A stretch of DNA of 64,000 nucleotides from Micromonospora_J zhanjiangensis (lineage in GTDB: Bacteria; Actinomycetota; Actinomycetes; Mycobacteriales; Micromonosporaceae). The notes below the pieces were generated by a model. The model saw only the letters and a list, made by a program, of their open reading frames with translations, was not told the DNA's origin and did no database searches. Shown piece after piece: positions 9,340 through 17,099 of the stretch. Every line of letters starts with the position of its first letter. Positions within the stretch are counted from its first letter, which is position 1. The stretch spans positions 72,794-136,793 of the forward strand of contig NZ_JBHSBN010000018.1 in assembly GCF_042650605.1 (NCBI RefSeq), in the 5' to 3' direction. The position numbers were made by a program, and so were the translations under genes.

Positions 9340-9711
9340 GTGAACGCGAAGATTCATCCGGCCTTCATCATGTTCTTCATCCTGTCCCTGCTGACCATGA
9401 TCGCCGCCGCGATCATGGCGGCGATGGCCACCGACGCCTGCGACTCGCTCTCCGCCAGCACCGCCCCGTGGGTCAGCGTCCAGTGCCAGGTGGAGGGGCA
9501 GAGCCAGACGACGACGGCGCTGGTCGTGGCCATCGGTGGGCTGACCGCCATGCTCGGCGGGGTCGGCTTCCAGATCAACCGGCACCTCGCGACGGCACCG
9601 GCGGCGGTTCCGCAGATGCCGCCCCCGCCGGCCGGCTACGGCGCACCGGGCGGGTACCCGCCGCCGGGCTTCGCGCCGCACGGCAACCCGGCCCAACCGC
9701 CGCGCCCGTAG
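9340..9711 (+). CDS. Small membrane protein with Pro-rich tail
   Basis: 123 aa from a GTG at 9340. Two membrane helices are visible: residues 9-30 (FIMFFILSLLTMIAAAIMAA) and about 58-80 (TTALVVAIGGLTAMLGGVGF). A short Cys-containing loop between them (CDSLSASTAPWVSVQC) is probably outside. The last ~35 residues are Pro/Gly/Tyr-rich (PPPPAGYGAPGGYPPPG), a common cytoplasmic tail in actinobacterial membrane proteins. No function is recognised. It is divergent from msrA and convergent with the HIT gene. Confidence 0.75.
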   Translation: MNAKIHPAFIMFFILSLLTMIAAAIMAAMATDACDSLSASTAPWVSVQCQVEGQSQTTTALVVAIGGLTAMLGGVGFQINRHLATAPAAVPQMPPPPAGYGAPGGYPPPGFAPHGNPAQPPRP

Positions 9712-9724
9712 CGCTCCCACCTGG

Positions 9725-10231
9725 TCAGGACAGCGCGGCGGCGATCTTGTCGGCGTAGGTCTGTGCCTCGGCGTCCGAGTCGTACCGGTGCCGGGGCCAG
9801 AAAAAGCCGCGCAGCCCGTCGCCCTTGGTCCGCGGCACGACGTGGGTGTGCAGGTGCGGCACCGACTGGGACACCCGGTTGTTCATCGCCACGAAGGTGC
9901 CACCGGCGCCCAGGCCGGACTCGACGGCCACGGCGAGCCGGCGGACCGCGGCGAAGTAGCCGGGCACCGCCGACGGCGGCAGGTCACCCAGCGTCTCCAC
10001 GTGCTCGCGCGGCACCACCAGCAGGTGCCCCTTGAACACCGGCCGGACATCGAGAAAGGCCACCACCTCGGGCTCCTCGACCGCTGAACCTTTCTCAACC
10101 TCCCCTTGCGGGCCGTCGCCGGCCGAGGTCGAAGGCGGCGCATGCGCGCCGCGCGGTTCAGGTTGAAAAAGATTCACCCGGAACGCCGGTGTGGCGCCAG
10201 CCACAATCGCACAGAAGACGCAGTCGGCCAT
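9725..10231 (-). CDS. HIT-family nucleotide hydrolase/transferase
   Basis: 168 aa. CVFCAIVAG at the N-terminus, GHLLVVPREHVETL in the middle and the HIT triad in SVPHLHTHVVPR identify a histidine-triad protein, acting on AMP-linked substrates. Between the first strand and the core, about residues 22-52 form an unusual Pro/Gly/Glu-rich insert (EPRGAHAPPSTSAGDGPQGE) absent from ordinary 110-140-aa HIT proteins. It starts 24 bp from and divergently to the gamma-lyase/synthase gene. Confidence 0.9.
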   Translation of the reverse strand: MADCVFCAIVAGATPAFRVNLFQPEPRGAHAPPSTSAGDGPQGEVEKGSAVEEPEVVAFLDVRPVFKGHLLVVPREHVETLGDLPPSAVPGYFAAVRRLAVAVESGLGAGGTFVAMNNRVSQSVPHLHTHVVPRTKGDGLRGFFWPRHRYDSDAEAQTYADKIAAALS

Positions 10232-10254
10232 CCCGGCAGACTAGCCTCACACGA

Positions 10255-11397
10255 ATGACGTACGGCTTCGAGACACTCGCCATCCACGCCGGCCAGGAGC
10301 CGGAACCCCGTACCGGGGCCGTGGTGACTCCCATATTCCAGACCAGCACCTACGCCCAGGACGCGGTCGGCGCGCCACGGCTGGGCTACGAGTACAGCCG
10401 GTCGGGCAACCCGACCCGGGACGCCCTGCAGGAGGCGCTCGCCGCGCTGGAGGGCGGCCGGACCGGGCTGGCCTTCGCCAGCGGCCTGGCCGCCGAGGAC
10501 ACCCTGCTGCGGACCGTCTGCCAGCCGGGTGACCACGTGGTGATCCCGGACGACGCGTACGGCGGCACGTACCGGTTGTTCGCCAAGGTGGCGCAGCGCT
10601 GGGGGCTGGACTTCACCCCGGCCAAGGTGTCCGACACCGACGCGGTTCGGGCCGCGGTGGAACCCGGTCGTACGAAGATCGTCTGGATCGAGACGCCGAC
10701 CAACCCGCTGCTCGGCATCGCCGACATCGCGGCCCTGGCCCAGGTGGCGCACGACGCGGGCGCGCTGCTGGTGGTGGACAACACCTTCGCCTCGCCGTAC
10801 CTGCAGCAGCCGATCGTGCACGGCGCCGACGTGGTGGTGCACTCCACCACCAAGTACGTCGGCGGTCACTCGGACGTGGTCGGCGGCGCGCTGATCGCCG
10901 CGGACGCCGGTCTCGGCGCGGAACTGGCCTTCCACCAGAACGCGATGGGCGCGGTGAACGGCCCGTTCGACGCCTGGCTCACCCTGCGTGGCATCAAGAC
11001 CCTCGGCGTACGGATGGACCGGCACTGCGACAACGCCGAGCGGATCGCCCGCTACCTCGACGGGCACAAGGCGGTCGCCCAGGTGATCTACCCCGGCCTG
11101 CCCGAGCACCCGGGACACGAGGTCGCGGCCAAGCAGATGCGCCGGTTCGGCGGCATGATCTCGTTCCGGGCGGCCGGCGGCGAGCAGCAGGCCGTGGACA
11201 TCTGCAACCGGGCGAAGCTGTTCGTCCTCGCCGAGTCGCTGGGTGGGGTGGAGTCCCTGATCGAGCACCCCGGTCGGATGACGCACGCCAGCGCTGCCGG
11301 CTCGCCGCTTGAAGTTCCCGCCGATCTCGTGCGACTGTCTGTCGGCATCGAGACGGCCGACGATCTCCTCGCCGACCTGGAGCAGGCGCTGGGCTGA
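10255..11397 (+). CDS. Cystathionine gamma-lyase / gamma-synthase (Cys/Met metabolism PLP enzyme)
   Basis: 380 aa from the ATG at 10255. Family signatures: YEYSRSGNPTRDALQEALAALEGG near residue 45-65, the PLP-stacking FASGLAAED, the PLP-binding Asp in VVDNTFASPYLQQP and the Schiff-base lysine in VVVHSTTKYVGGHSDVVGG. The C-terminal substrate loop SLGGVESLIEHPGRMTH is present. Lyase and synthase activities cannot be separated by sequence alone. Because cbs is nearby, the reverse transsulfuration lyase role (cystathionine to cysteine) is plausible. Its position before greA matches metB (Rv1079) in mycobacteria. Confidence 0.93.
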   Translation: MTYGFETLAIHAGQEPEPRTGAVVTPIFQTSTYAQDAVGAPRLGYEYSRSGNPTRDALQEALAALEGGRTGLAFASGLAAEDTLLRTVCQPGDHVVIPDDAYGGTYRLFAKVAQRWGLDFTPAKVSDTDAVRAAVEPGRTKIVWIETPTNPLLGIADIAALAQVAHDAGALLVVDNTFASPYLQQPIVHGADVVVHSTTKYVGGHSDVVGGALIAADAGLGAELAFHQNAMGAVNGPFDAWLTLRGIKTLGVRMDRHCDNAERIARYLDGHKAVAQVIYPGLPEHPGHEVAAKQMRRFGGMISFRAAGGEQQAVDICNRAKLFVLAESLGGVESLIEHPGRMTHASAAGSPLEVPADLVRLSVGIETADDLLADLEQALG

Positions 11398-11567
11398 GCC
11401 GGCGTACCGGGATCGGCCGGCGCACCGGCGCAGCCGACCCGACCCACGGGCCGGCCGGCGCCGGTGGCCGGGAGCGCGGCCCCGGGGCGGTCCGCGCCCC
11501 GGGGCGCCCGGGGTGGCGTGCGACCCGTCCGAGCTGGACGTCTGCTACGTGGGTGGGATGGGGAGGC

Positions 11568-12968
11568 ATGGCGGTGCAGGACATCACGGCTACCTGGGTG
11601 GGCGCGACCGCGAAACAGATCGCGCGGGCGGTGCGCCGGGGCGACGCCTCCGCGACACAGGTGGTGGCGGACCATCTCGACCACATCGCCCGGGCCGACC
11701 GCGAGGTCTCCGCGTTCCGGGTGGTCCGCGGCGGCGAGGCGATCGTCGAGGCGGAGAAGGTCGACGAGCAGGACGACCTGGCCAACCTGCCGCTGGCCGG
11801 GGTGCCGGTGGCGGTCAAGGAGAACACCGCCGTCGCCGGCCTCCCCACCTGGAACGGCTCGGCCGCGGCCCGGAGCCCGGTCGCGGAGGAGGATCACGAG
11901 ATCGTCCGGCGGCTGCGCGGCGCCGGCGCGGTCATCGTCGGGGTCACCCGGATGCCGGAGCTGGGCCTGTTCGCGTACACCGACGACGACACGGCGGTGA
12001 CCCGCAACCCGTGGCAGCCGGACCGTACCCCGGGCGGGTCGTCCGGCGGGGCCGCCGCCGCGGTGGCGGCCGGCCTGGTGCCGATCGCGCACGGCAACGA
12101 CGGGTTGGGCTCGATCCGCATCCCGGCCGCCTGCTGCGGCCTGGTCGGGCTGAAACCCGGCCGCGGGGTGGTGCCCTGCCAGCTCGGCGCCGACGACTGG
12201 TTCGGCCTGACCGAGCAGGGCATGCTGGCCAGCACGGTGGCGGACGCGGCGCTCGGGTTCGCCGTCCTGGCCGGCCGGCGACCGGACAAACTGGTGCCGC
12301 CGCAGCGGCTGCGGGTGGCGGTGTCGCTGCGCTCACCGGTCACCGGCGTACGCCCGGACCAGCCGAACCGGGACGCGGTGGCCGCCGCCTCCCGGCTGCT
12401 GGCCGCGGCCGGGCACGACGCCATCTCCGCCGACCCGGTCTACCCCACCTCGCTCGGCCTGCGCGCCATCGCCACCTGGCTGGCCGCGGCGGCCAGGGAG
12501 GTCCGCACCGCCGGCCTGGACAAGCGGTCGTTGCAGGCCCGCACCCGCCGGCACGCGGCGGTGGGCGAGTGGGTCGAGCGGCGCGGCTACGTCCGCGAGT
12601 CCGACCGGGCCGCGTGGCGGGAACGCAGCATCGACTTCTTCACCGACAACGCGGTGGACCTGCTGCTCACCCCGGCGCTCGCGGCCAGCCCGCCGGCCGC
12701 GACCGGCTGGTCCACCCGCTCCTGGCCGGCCAACGTGTCGGCCAGCATCCGGTACGCCCCCTACGCCGCACCCTGGAACATCGCCGGCCTGCCGGCCCTG
12801 GTGGTGCCGGTCGGCCTGCGTCCCGACGGTCTCCCGGTCGCCGTGCAACTGGTCGGCCCGCCCGGCTCGGAGTTGCTGCTGCTCGCCGTCGCCGGCCAGT
12901 TCGAGATGGAATCCCCCTGGCCCCGCCACGCCCCCGGCTGGCCCCGCGTCCCCACCCCCGCCACCTGA
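11568..12968 (+). CDS. Amidase signature family protein
   Basis: 466 aa from the ATG at 11568; a GTG at 11574 has better spacing to GGGGAGG and may be the real start. The Ser-Ser-Lys triad is visible: Lys in VPVAVKENTAVAG, the cis-Ser in TPGGSSGGAAAAVAAG and the nucleophile in GSIRIPAACCGLVGLKPG. The usual DTGGS before it reads DGLGS here, a mild departure. Such enzymes hydrolyse amides, including Glu-tRNA amidation in GatA; the length and isolation argue for a free small-molecule amidase. Substrate unknown. Confidence 0.9.
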   Translation: MAVQDITATWVGATAKQIARAVRRGDASATQVVADHLDHIARADREVSAFRVVRGGEAIVEAEKVDEQDDLANLPLAGVPVAVKENTAVAGLPTWNGSAAARSPVAEEDHEIVRRLRGAGAVIVGVTRMPELGLFAYTDDDTAVTRNPWQPDRTPGGSSGGAAAAVAAGLVPIAHGNDGLGSIRIPAACCGLVGLKPGRGVVPCQLGADDWFGLTEQGMLASTVADAALGFAVLAGRRPDKLVPPQRLRVAVSLRSPVTGVRPDQPNRDAVAAASRLLAAAGHDAISADPVYPTSLGLRAIATWLAAAAREVRTAGLDKRSLQARTRRHAAVGEWVERRGYVRESDRAAWRERSIDFFTDNAVDLLLTPALAASPPAATGWSTRSWPANVSASIRYAPYAAPWNIAGLPALVVPVGLRPDGLPVAVQLVGPPGSELLLLAVAGQFEMESPWPRHAPGWPRVPTPAT

Positions 12969-13059
12969 CCTCTCCGTCGCACGGTGAACCCCAACCAAGA
13001 TCGAATACCGGTCGGCCCTTCTGAGTGGGGGGCGGGGTGAGGGTGGCACGATCGGGGGC

Positions 13060-14283
13060 ATGACGGAGCTGGTGGGGCTTGAGGATGTGCGGGTCGCCCG
13101 GGAGTTGATCAGCGGGGTCACCCGGGTCACCCCGGTCGAGTCGTGCCGGCCGTTGACCGCCGCGCTCGGCGGGCCGGTCTGGCTCAAGTGCGAGAACCTG
13201 CAACGGGCCGGGTCGTACAAGGTCCGCGGCGCGTACGTGCGGATCGCCCGGCTCGATCCGGCGGAGCGGGCCCGCGGCGTGGTCGCCGCCAGCGCCGGCA
13301 ACCACGCCCAGGGGGTGGCGCTCGCCGCCGGCCTGCTCGGCGCCGCCGCCACCGTCTTCATGCCGGTGGGCGCGCCGCTGCCCAAGGTGGCGGCCACCAA
13401 GGGGTACGGCGCGAGCGTCGAACTCGTCGGCAGCACCGTCGACGAGGCGCTGGTCGCGGCGCAGGACTTCGCCGACCGGACCGGCGCGGTGTTCATCCAC
13501 CCGTTCGACCACGCCGACGTCATCGCCGGCCAGGGCACGGTGGCGCTGGAGATCCTGGAACAGTGCCCGGAGGTGCGGACCATCGTCACCGGGGTCGGCG
13601 GTGGCGGCCTGGTGTCCGGGATCGCGGTGGTGGCCAAGGCGCTGCGGCCGGACGTACGGGTGATCGGGGTGCAGGCGGCCGGGGCCGCCGCCTTCCCGCC
13701 CTCGCTGCGGGCCGGCGAGCCGGTCCGGCTGCCGGAGTTCGGCACCATCGCCGACGGCATCGCCGTGGGTCGGCCCGGCGAGATCACTTTCGCGCACGTG
13801 GCGAAGCTGGTCGACGACGTGGTGACGGTGACCGAGGAGGACATCTCCCGCGCCCTGCTGATGCTGTTGGAGCGCGGCAAGATGGTGGTCGAGCCGGCCG
13901 GCGCGGTCGGCGTGGCGGCGCTGCTGGCCGGGACCGTGGAGGTGGCCACCCCGGCGGTGGCGGTGCTGTCCGGCGGCAACATCGACCCGCTGTTGATGCT
14001 TCGGGTGATCGAGCACGGGCTGGCCGCGGCCGGCCGTTGGCTGCGGTTCACCGTGCGGTGCACCGACCGGCCGGGGCAGCTGGCCTCGCTGCTGCGGGAG
14101 ATCGCCGAGCACCGCGGCAACGTGGTGGACGTCGAGCACCAGCGGCAGAACCCGCGCCTGCGGCTCGGCGAGGTCGAGGTGGCCCTCTCCGTCGAGACGC
14201 GTGGCGCCGAGCACTCCGACCGGCTGATCAGCGCCCTGCGGGCCAGCGGCTACACGGTCACCTTCGCCGACCAGCCGGCCTGA
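13060..14283 (+). CDS. ilvA: Threonine ammonia-lyase (threonine deaminase)
   Basis: 407 aa. Fold-type II PLP enzyme: the PLP lysine is in LQRAGSYKVRGAY, the Asn loop is SAGNHAQGVA and the phosphate loop GVGGGGLVSGIAVV. The C-terminal ~75 residues (RFTVRCTDRPGQLASLLREI, HRGNVVDVEHQR) form one ACT-type domain. The single short regulatory domain is like the catabolic/short form found in actinomycetes. It makes 2-oxobutyrate from threonine for isoleucine synthesis and, in polyketide producers, propionyl-CoA and methylmalonyl-CoA supply (inference). Confidence 0.93.
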   Translation: MTELVGLEDVRVARELISGVTRVTPVESCRPLTAALGGPVWLKCENLQRAGSYKVRGAYVRIARLDPAERARGVVAASAGNHAQGVALAAGLLGAAATVFMPVGAPLPKVAATKGYGASVELVGSTVDEALVAAQDFADRTGAVFIHPFDHADVIAGQGTVALEILEQCPEVRTIVTGVGGGGLVSGIAVVAKALRPDVRVIGVQAAGAAAFPPSLRAGEPVRLPEFGTIADGIAVGRPGEITFAHVAKLVDDVVTVTEEDISRALLMLLERGKMVVEPAGAVGVAALLAGTVEVATPAVAVLSGGNIDPLLMLRVIEHGLAAAGRWLRFTVRCTDRPGQLASLLREIAEHRGNVVDVEHQRQNPRLRLGEVEVALSVETRGAEHSDRLISALRASGYTVTFADQPA

Positions 14284-14439
14284 CCGGGTCGGTCCGGCCG
14301 GCACGGTGGTCGTGCCGCCGGGCCGTCGTATCTCCGCCGGCGGGGCCGGCAGCCGCGGATGCGACGACGGCCGGGTCGGCGGTGTGGTCCGCCGAGTCCG
14401 GCCGTCGCCCGAGGTCGTCACCGGGACGAATGCCCCGCC

Positions 14440-14940
14440 TCACCCGCCGAACGGCTCGAAGCTGACCACGGTGACCTTGATGTCGGCGCCGCTCGGCGCG
14501 GTGTAGGTCACCGTCTGGCCGGACCGGGCGCCCAGGATGGCCTGGCCGATCGCCGACTCCGGGCTGTAGACGGTCAGGTCGGTGGTGGAGGAGATCTCCC
14601 GGGAGCCGAGCAGGAACGTCTCGGTGTCGCTCGGGTCGTCGTCGAAGTGGATCGTGACGACCGTGCCCGGAGCCACCTCGTCGGCGGTCGGCGCCTCGCC
14701 CACCTGGGCGGTACGCAGCAGTTCCTGCAGGTAGCGGATCCGGGCCTCCTGCTTGCCCTGTTCCTCGCGGGCGGCGTGGTATCCGCCGTTCTCCCGCAGG
14801 TCGCCCTCTTCGCGACGCTCGTTGATCTCGGCCGCGATGATCGGCCGACCCGCGATCAGCTCGTCGAGTTCGGCCTGCAGCCGGTCGTACGCGTCCTGGG
14901 ACAGCCAGGTGGCGGGCCCTCCGCGGTCGGTGGTGGACAC
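14440..14940 (-). CDS. greA: Transcription elongation factor GreA
   Basis: 166 aa. The N-terminal coiled coil (residues 10-80: LSQDAYDRLQAELDELI ... LRENGGYHAAREEQGKQEAR) carries the acidic tip that enters the RNA polymerase secondary channel. The C-terminal FKBP-like domain includes SPESAIGQAILGARSGQTV. It stimulates transcript cleavage and rescues backtracked polymerase. The place next to DUF4307 and mca is the conserved actinobacterial order (Rv1080c-Rv1082). Confidence 0.95.
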   Translation of the reverse strand: MSTTDRGGPATWLSQDAYDRLQAELDELIAGRPIIAAEINERREEGDLRENGGYHAAREEQGKQEARIRYLQELLRTAQVGEAPTADEVAPGTVVTIHFDDDPSDTETFLLGSREISSTTDLTVYSPESAIGQAILGARSGQTVTYTAPSGADIKVTVVSFEPFGG

Positions 14941-15048
14941 AGGCGTTCTCCTCGTGGATAGGCGGACAGGGACGAATTACCAAGTTACCAGGGCACTACA
15001 CACCGGGCGCGAGATGATTTCCGGTGTATCCGGGCGCCGACGGATCGG

Positions 15049-15483
15049 TCAGCCGGCGGCCCGGCAGCGCAACACCTCGCCGAGCAGCGGACGTCCGGTG
15101 GTGGCCAGCCGGTGCTGGACGGTGACCTGTCGCTCACCGGCCGGAGCCGTCACCGGCACCTCCTCGCGGGCCACCTCCGCGCCGTCCCGGGACCGGGCCC
15201 GCAGCACGCAGACCGCCGAACCGCCGGGCGGCACGGTGACCCGGAAGTCCACCACCACCTGCCGGTCGGTGATCTGCGTGTAGGTGAGCACCTCGGCCTG
15301 GTAGTTCGGGTCGCCGTACATCCGGTAGAGCCGGACGGAGACCAGGCCCAGCACCGCCACCAGGGCGACCGCCAGCGCGGCGGCCACCCAGGGCCGGCGC
15401 CGGCGGGCGGCGCGGCGGCGACCGTAGCGACCCGGTGGGAACACCGGGGCGGTGATCGGTGTTGTGGCGTGCGTCTCGGTCAC
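15049..15483 (-). CDS. DUF4307 membrane protein
   Basis: 144 aa. A basic N-terminus (RYGRRRAARRRRPW) precedes one transmembrane helix (VAAALAVALVAVLGLVSVRLY), followed by an extracytoplasmic beta-rich domain with FRVTVPPGGSAVCVLRARSRDGAEVAREEV and a terminal LRCRA. This matches DUF4307, present between greA and mca across actinobacteria (Rv1081c). Two Cys residues in the outer domain could form a disulfide. Function unknown; the constant neighbourhood hints at a mycothiol or redox link. Confidence 0.88.
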   Translation of the reverse strand: MTETHATTPITAPVFPPGRYGRRRAARRRRPWVAAALAVALVAVLGLVSVRLYRMYGDPNYQAEVLTYTQITDRQVVVDFRVTVPPGGSAVCVLRARSRDGAEVAREEVPVTAPAGERQVTVQHRLATTGRPLLGEVLRCRAAG

Positions 15484-15614
15484 CGGGGGCGATCTCCTGC
15501 GGTTGTCGTCGGTGCCATCGGCAAGAATACGGAAAGTCCATCATCTCAGCCGGTAACCGTGGGTCACCCAGCCGGGTCCCCGGCCGGCGCCGGCACGGAC
15601 GAGGAGCACCGGAG

Positions 15615-16496
15615 TTGGCAGATCAACTGCGTCTAATGGCCGTCCACGCCCATCCCGACGACGAGTCGAGCAAGGGCGCCGCGACGACCGCCAAGTACGT
15701 CGCCGAGGGGGTCGACGTCCTGGTCGTCACGTGTACGGGCGGCGAGCGGGGCAGCGTCCTCAACCCGAAGATGGACCGCCCCGAGGTCTGGGAGAACATG
15801 GCCGAGATCCGCCGGGCGGAGATGGACGCGGCCCGCGCGATCCTCGGGGTCGAGCAGGCGTGGCTCGGCTTCGTCGACTCGGGGCTGCCCGAGGGCGATC
15901 CGCTGCCGCCGCTGCCCGAGGGCTGCTTCGCCCTGCAGGACGTCGAGGTCGCGGCCGGCCCGCTGGTCCGACTGATCCGCCAGTTCCGGCCGCACGTGAT
16001 CACCACGTACGACGAGGAGGGCGGGTACCCGCACCCGGACCACATCATGACCCACAAGGTGTCCGTGGCGGCCTTCGAGGCGGCCGGCGACCCGGACCGT
16101 TACCCGGAGCTCGGCGAGCCGTGGCAGCCGCTGAAGCTCTACTACGACATCGGGTTCTCCCGGGGCAAGGTCACCGCCCTGCACGAGGCGATGCTGGCCG
16201 CCGGCCTGGAGTCGCCGTACCAGGACTGGCTGAAGCGCTGGGAGGACCGTCCGGACAAGGGCCCGCGGATCACCACGCGGGTCGAGTGCGCCGAGTACTT
16301 CCCGGTCCGGGACGACGCGCTGCGGGCGCACGCCACCCAGATCGACCCGGACGGGTTCTGGTTCCACGTGCCGATGCGGGTGCAGCGCGAGGCCTGGCCG
16401 ACCGAGGACTACCAGCTGGCCCGGTCGTTGGTGGACAGCCCGACCCCGGAGACGGACCTGTTCGCCGGGGTGCGGGACACCGTACACGCCAGTTGA
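15615..16496 (+). CDS. mca: Mycothiol S-conjugate amidase
   Basis: 293 aa from a TTG at 15615, chosen because the family begins (M)xxxLRLMAVHAHPDDESSKG and GAGGAGCACCGGAG lies upstream; the ATG at 15636 would remove conserved residues. LmbE/PIG-L fold: HAHPDDE holds two zinc ligands and the general base Asp, and GGYPHPDHIMTHK supplies the third zinc His. The enzyme cleaves mycothiol conjugates of electrophiles and antibiotics into a mercapturate (exported) and GlcN-Ins (recycled). In a PKS producer it may help self-protection (inference). It is divergent from DUF4307 and greA. Confidence 0.95.
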   Translation: MADQLRLMAVHAHPDDESSKGAATTAKYVAEGVDVLVVTCTGGERGSVLNPKMDRPEVWENMAEIRRAEMDAARAILGVEQAWLGFVDSGLPEGDPLPPLPEGCFALQDVEVAAGPLVRLIRQFRPHVITTYDEEGGYPHPDHIMTHKVSVAAFEAAGDPDRYPELGEPWQPLKLYYDIGFSRGKVTALHEAMLAAGLESPYQDWLKRWEDRPDKGPRITTRVECAEYFPVRDDALRAHATQIDPDGFWFHVPMRVQREAWPTEDYQLARSLVDSPTPETDLFAGVRDTVHAS

Positions 16497-16587
16497 CCGA
16501 CGCTAGGCGTACCGTGTGGGTGCGGGGGTCGTCCCGGCGGGACGACCCCGTCACGGCCCCCGGGACGGACGGCGAAGGGATCCGGCA

Positions 16588-16914
16588 ATGCTGACCACCG
16601 CGCAGGTGCTCGCGACGAACAACTTCGGGGACACCCGGTCGGGGTCGCTGGCCGGGCCGATGGGTCTTTTCATGATCGTCGTGCTCGGGGTTGCCACCGT
16701 GCTGTTGATCCGTAACATGAACGCCCGACTGCGGCGGCTGCCCGACCGGTTCCCCGGGCAGCCTCCGGTCGGGCCGGGACAGGCGCCGGACGGGCAGCTC
16801 GACCGGTCCGCGGATGATGTCCTTGATCCGACAGACGGGTACGCCCCGAATGAATCTTCCGGGAGCGCTCCCAAGGGCTCTGACCTGCGGAATGACCCGA
16901 ACGTGACGCCGTGA
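16588..16914 (+). CDS. Small single-pass membrane protein downstream of mca
   Basis: 108 aa from the ATG at 16588 with GAAGGGA upstream. One membrane helix (GPMGLFMIVVLGVATVLLI, about 24-42) is followed by NMNARLRRLPDRFP and a low-complexity acidic/Ser-rich tail of about 50 residues. The position directly after mca and the single helix plus NMNxRLRRLPxxF motif correspond to the Rv1083-type protein of the conserved block (recalled). No activity is known. Confidence 0.82.
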   Translation: MLTTAQVLATNNFGDTRSGSLAGPMGLFMIVVLGVATVLLIRNMNARLRRLPDRFPGQPPVGPGQAPDGQLDRSADDVLDPTDGYAPNESSGSAPKGSDLRNDPNVTP

Positions 16915-17099
16915 ATCAAGTGCCCGGCCGATTCCGCCCCCTGTTGCCCTTCATCGCTTTGGCTTAGCCTTCCGCCGGGAGACCAAAAGTCTCCGCGCCG
17001 TGCGTGGAAGGGGGCGCCGATGTTCGCCGGACGCGACGCCCACCGGTCCGTGGTGGCCGGGATGACCGCGTGCCGTCGTACCGTGGACGGAGGGTATCC

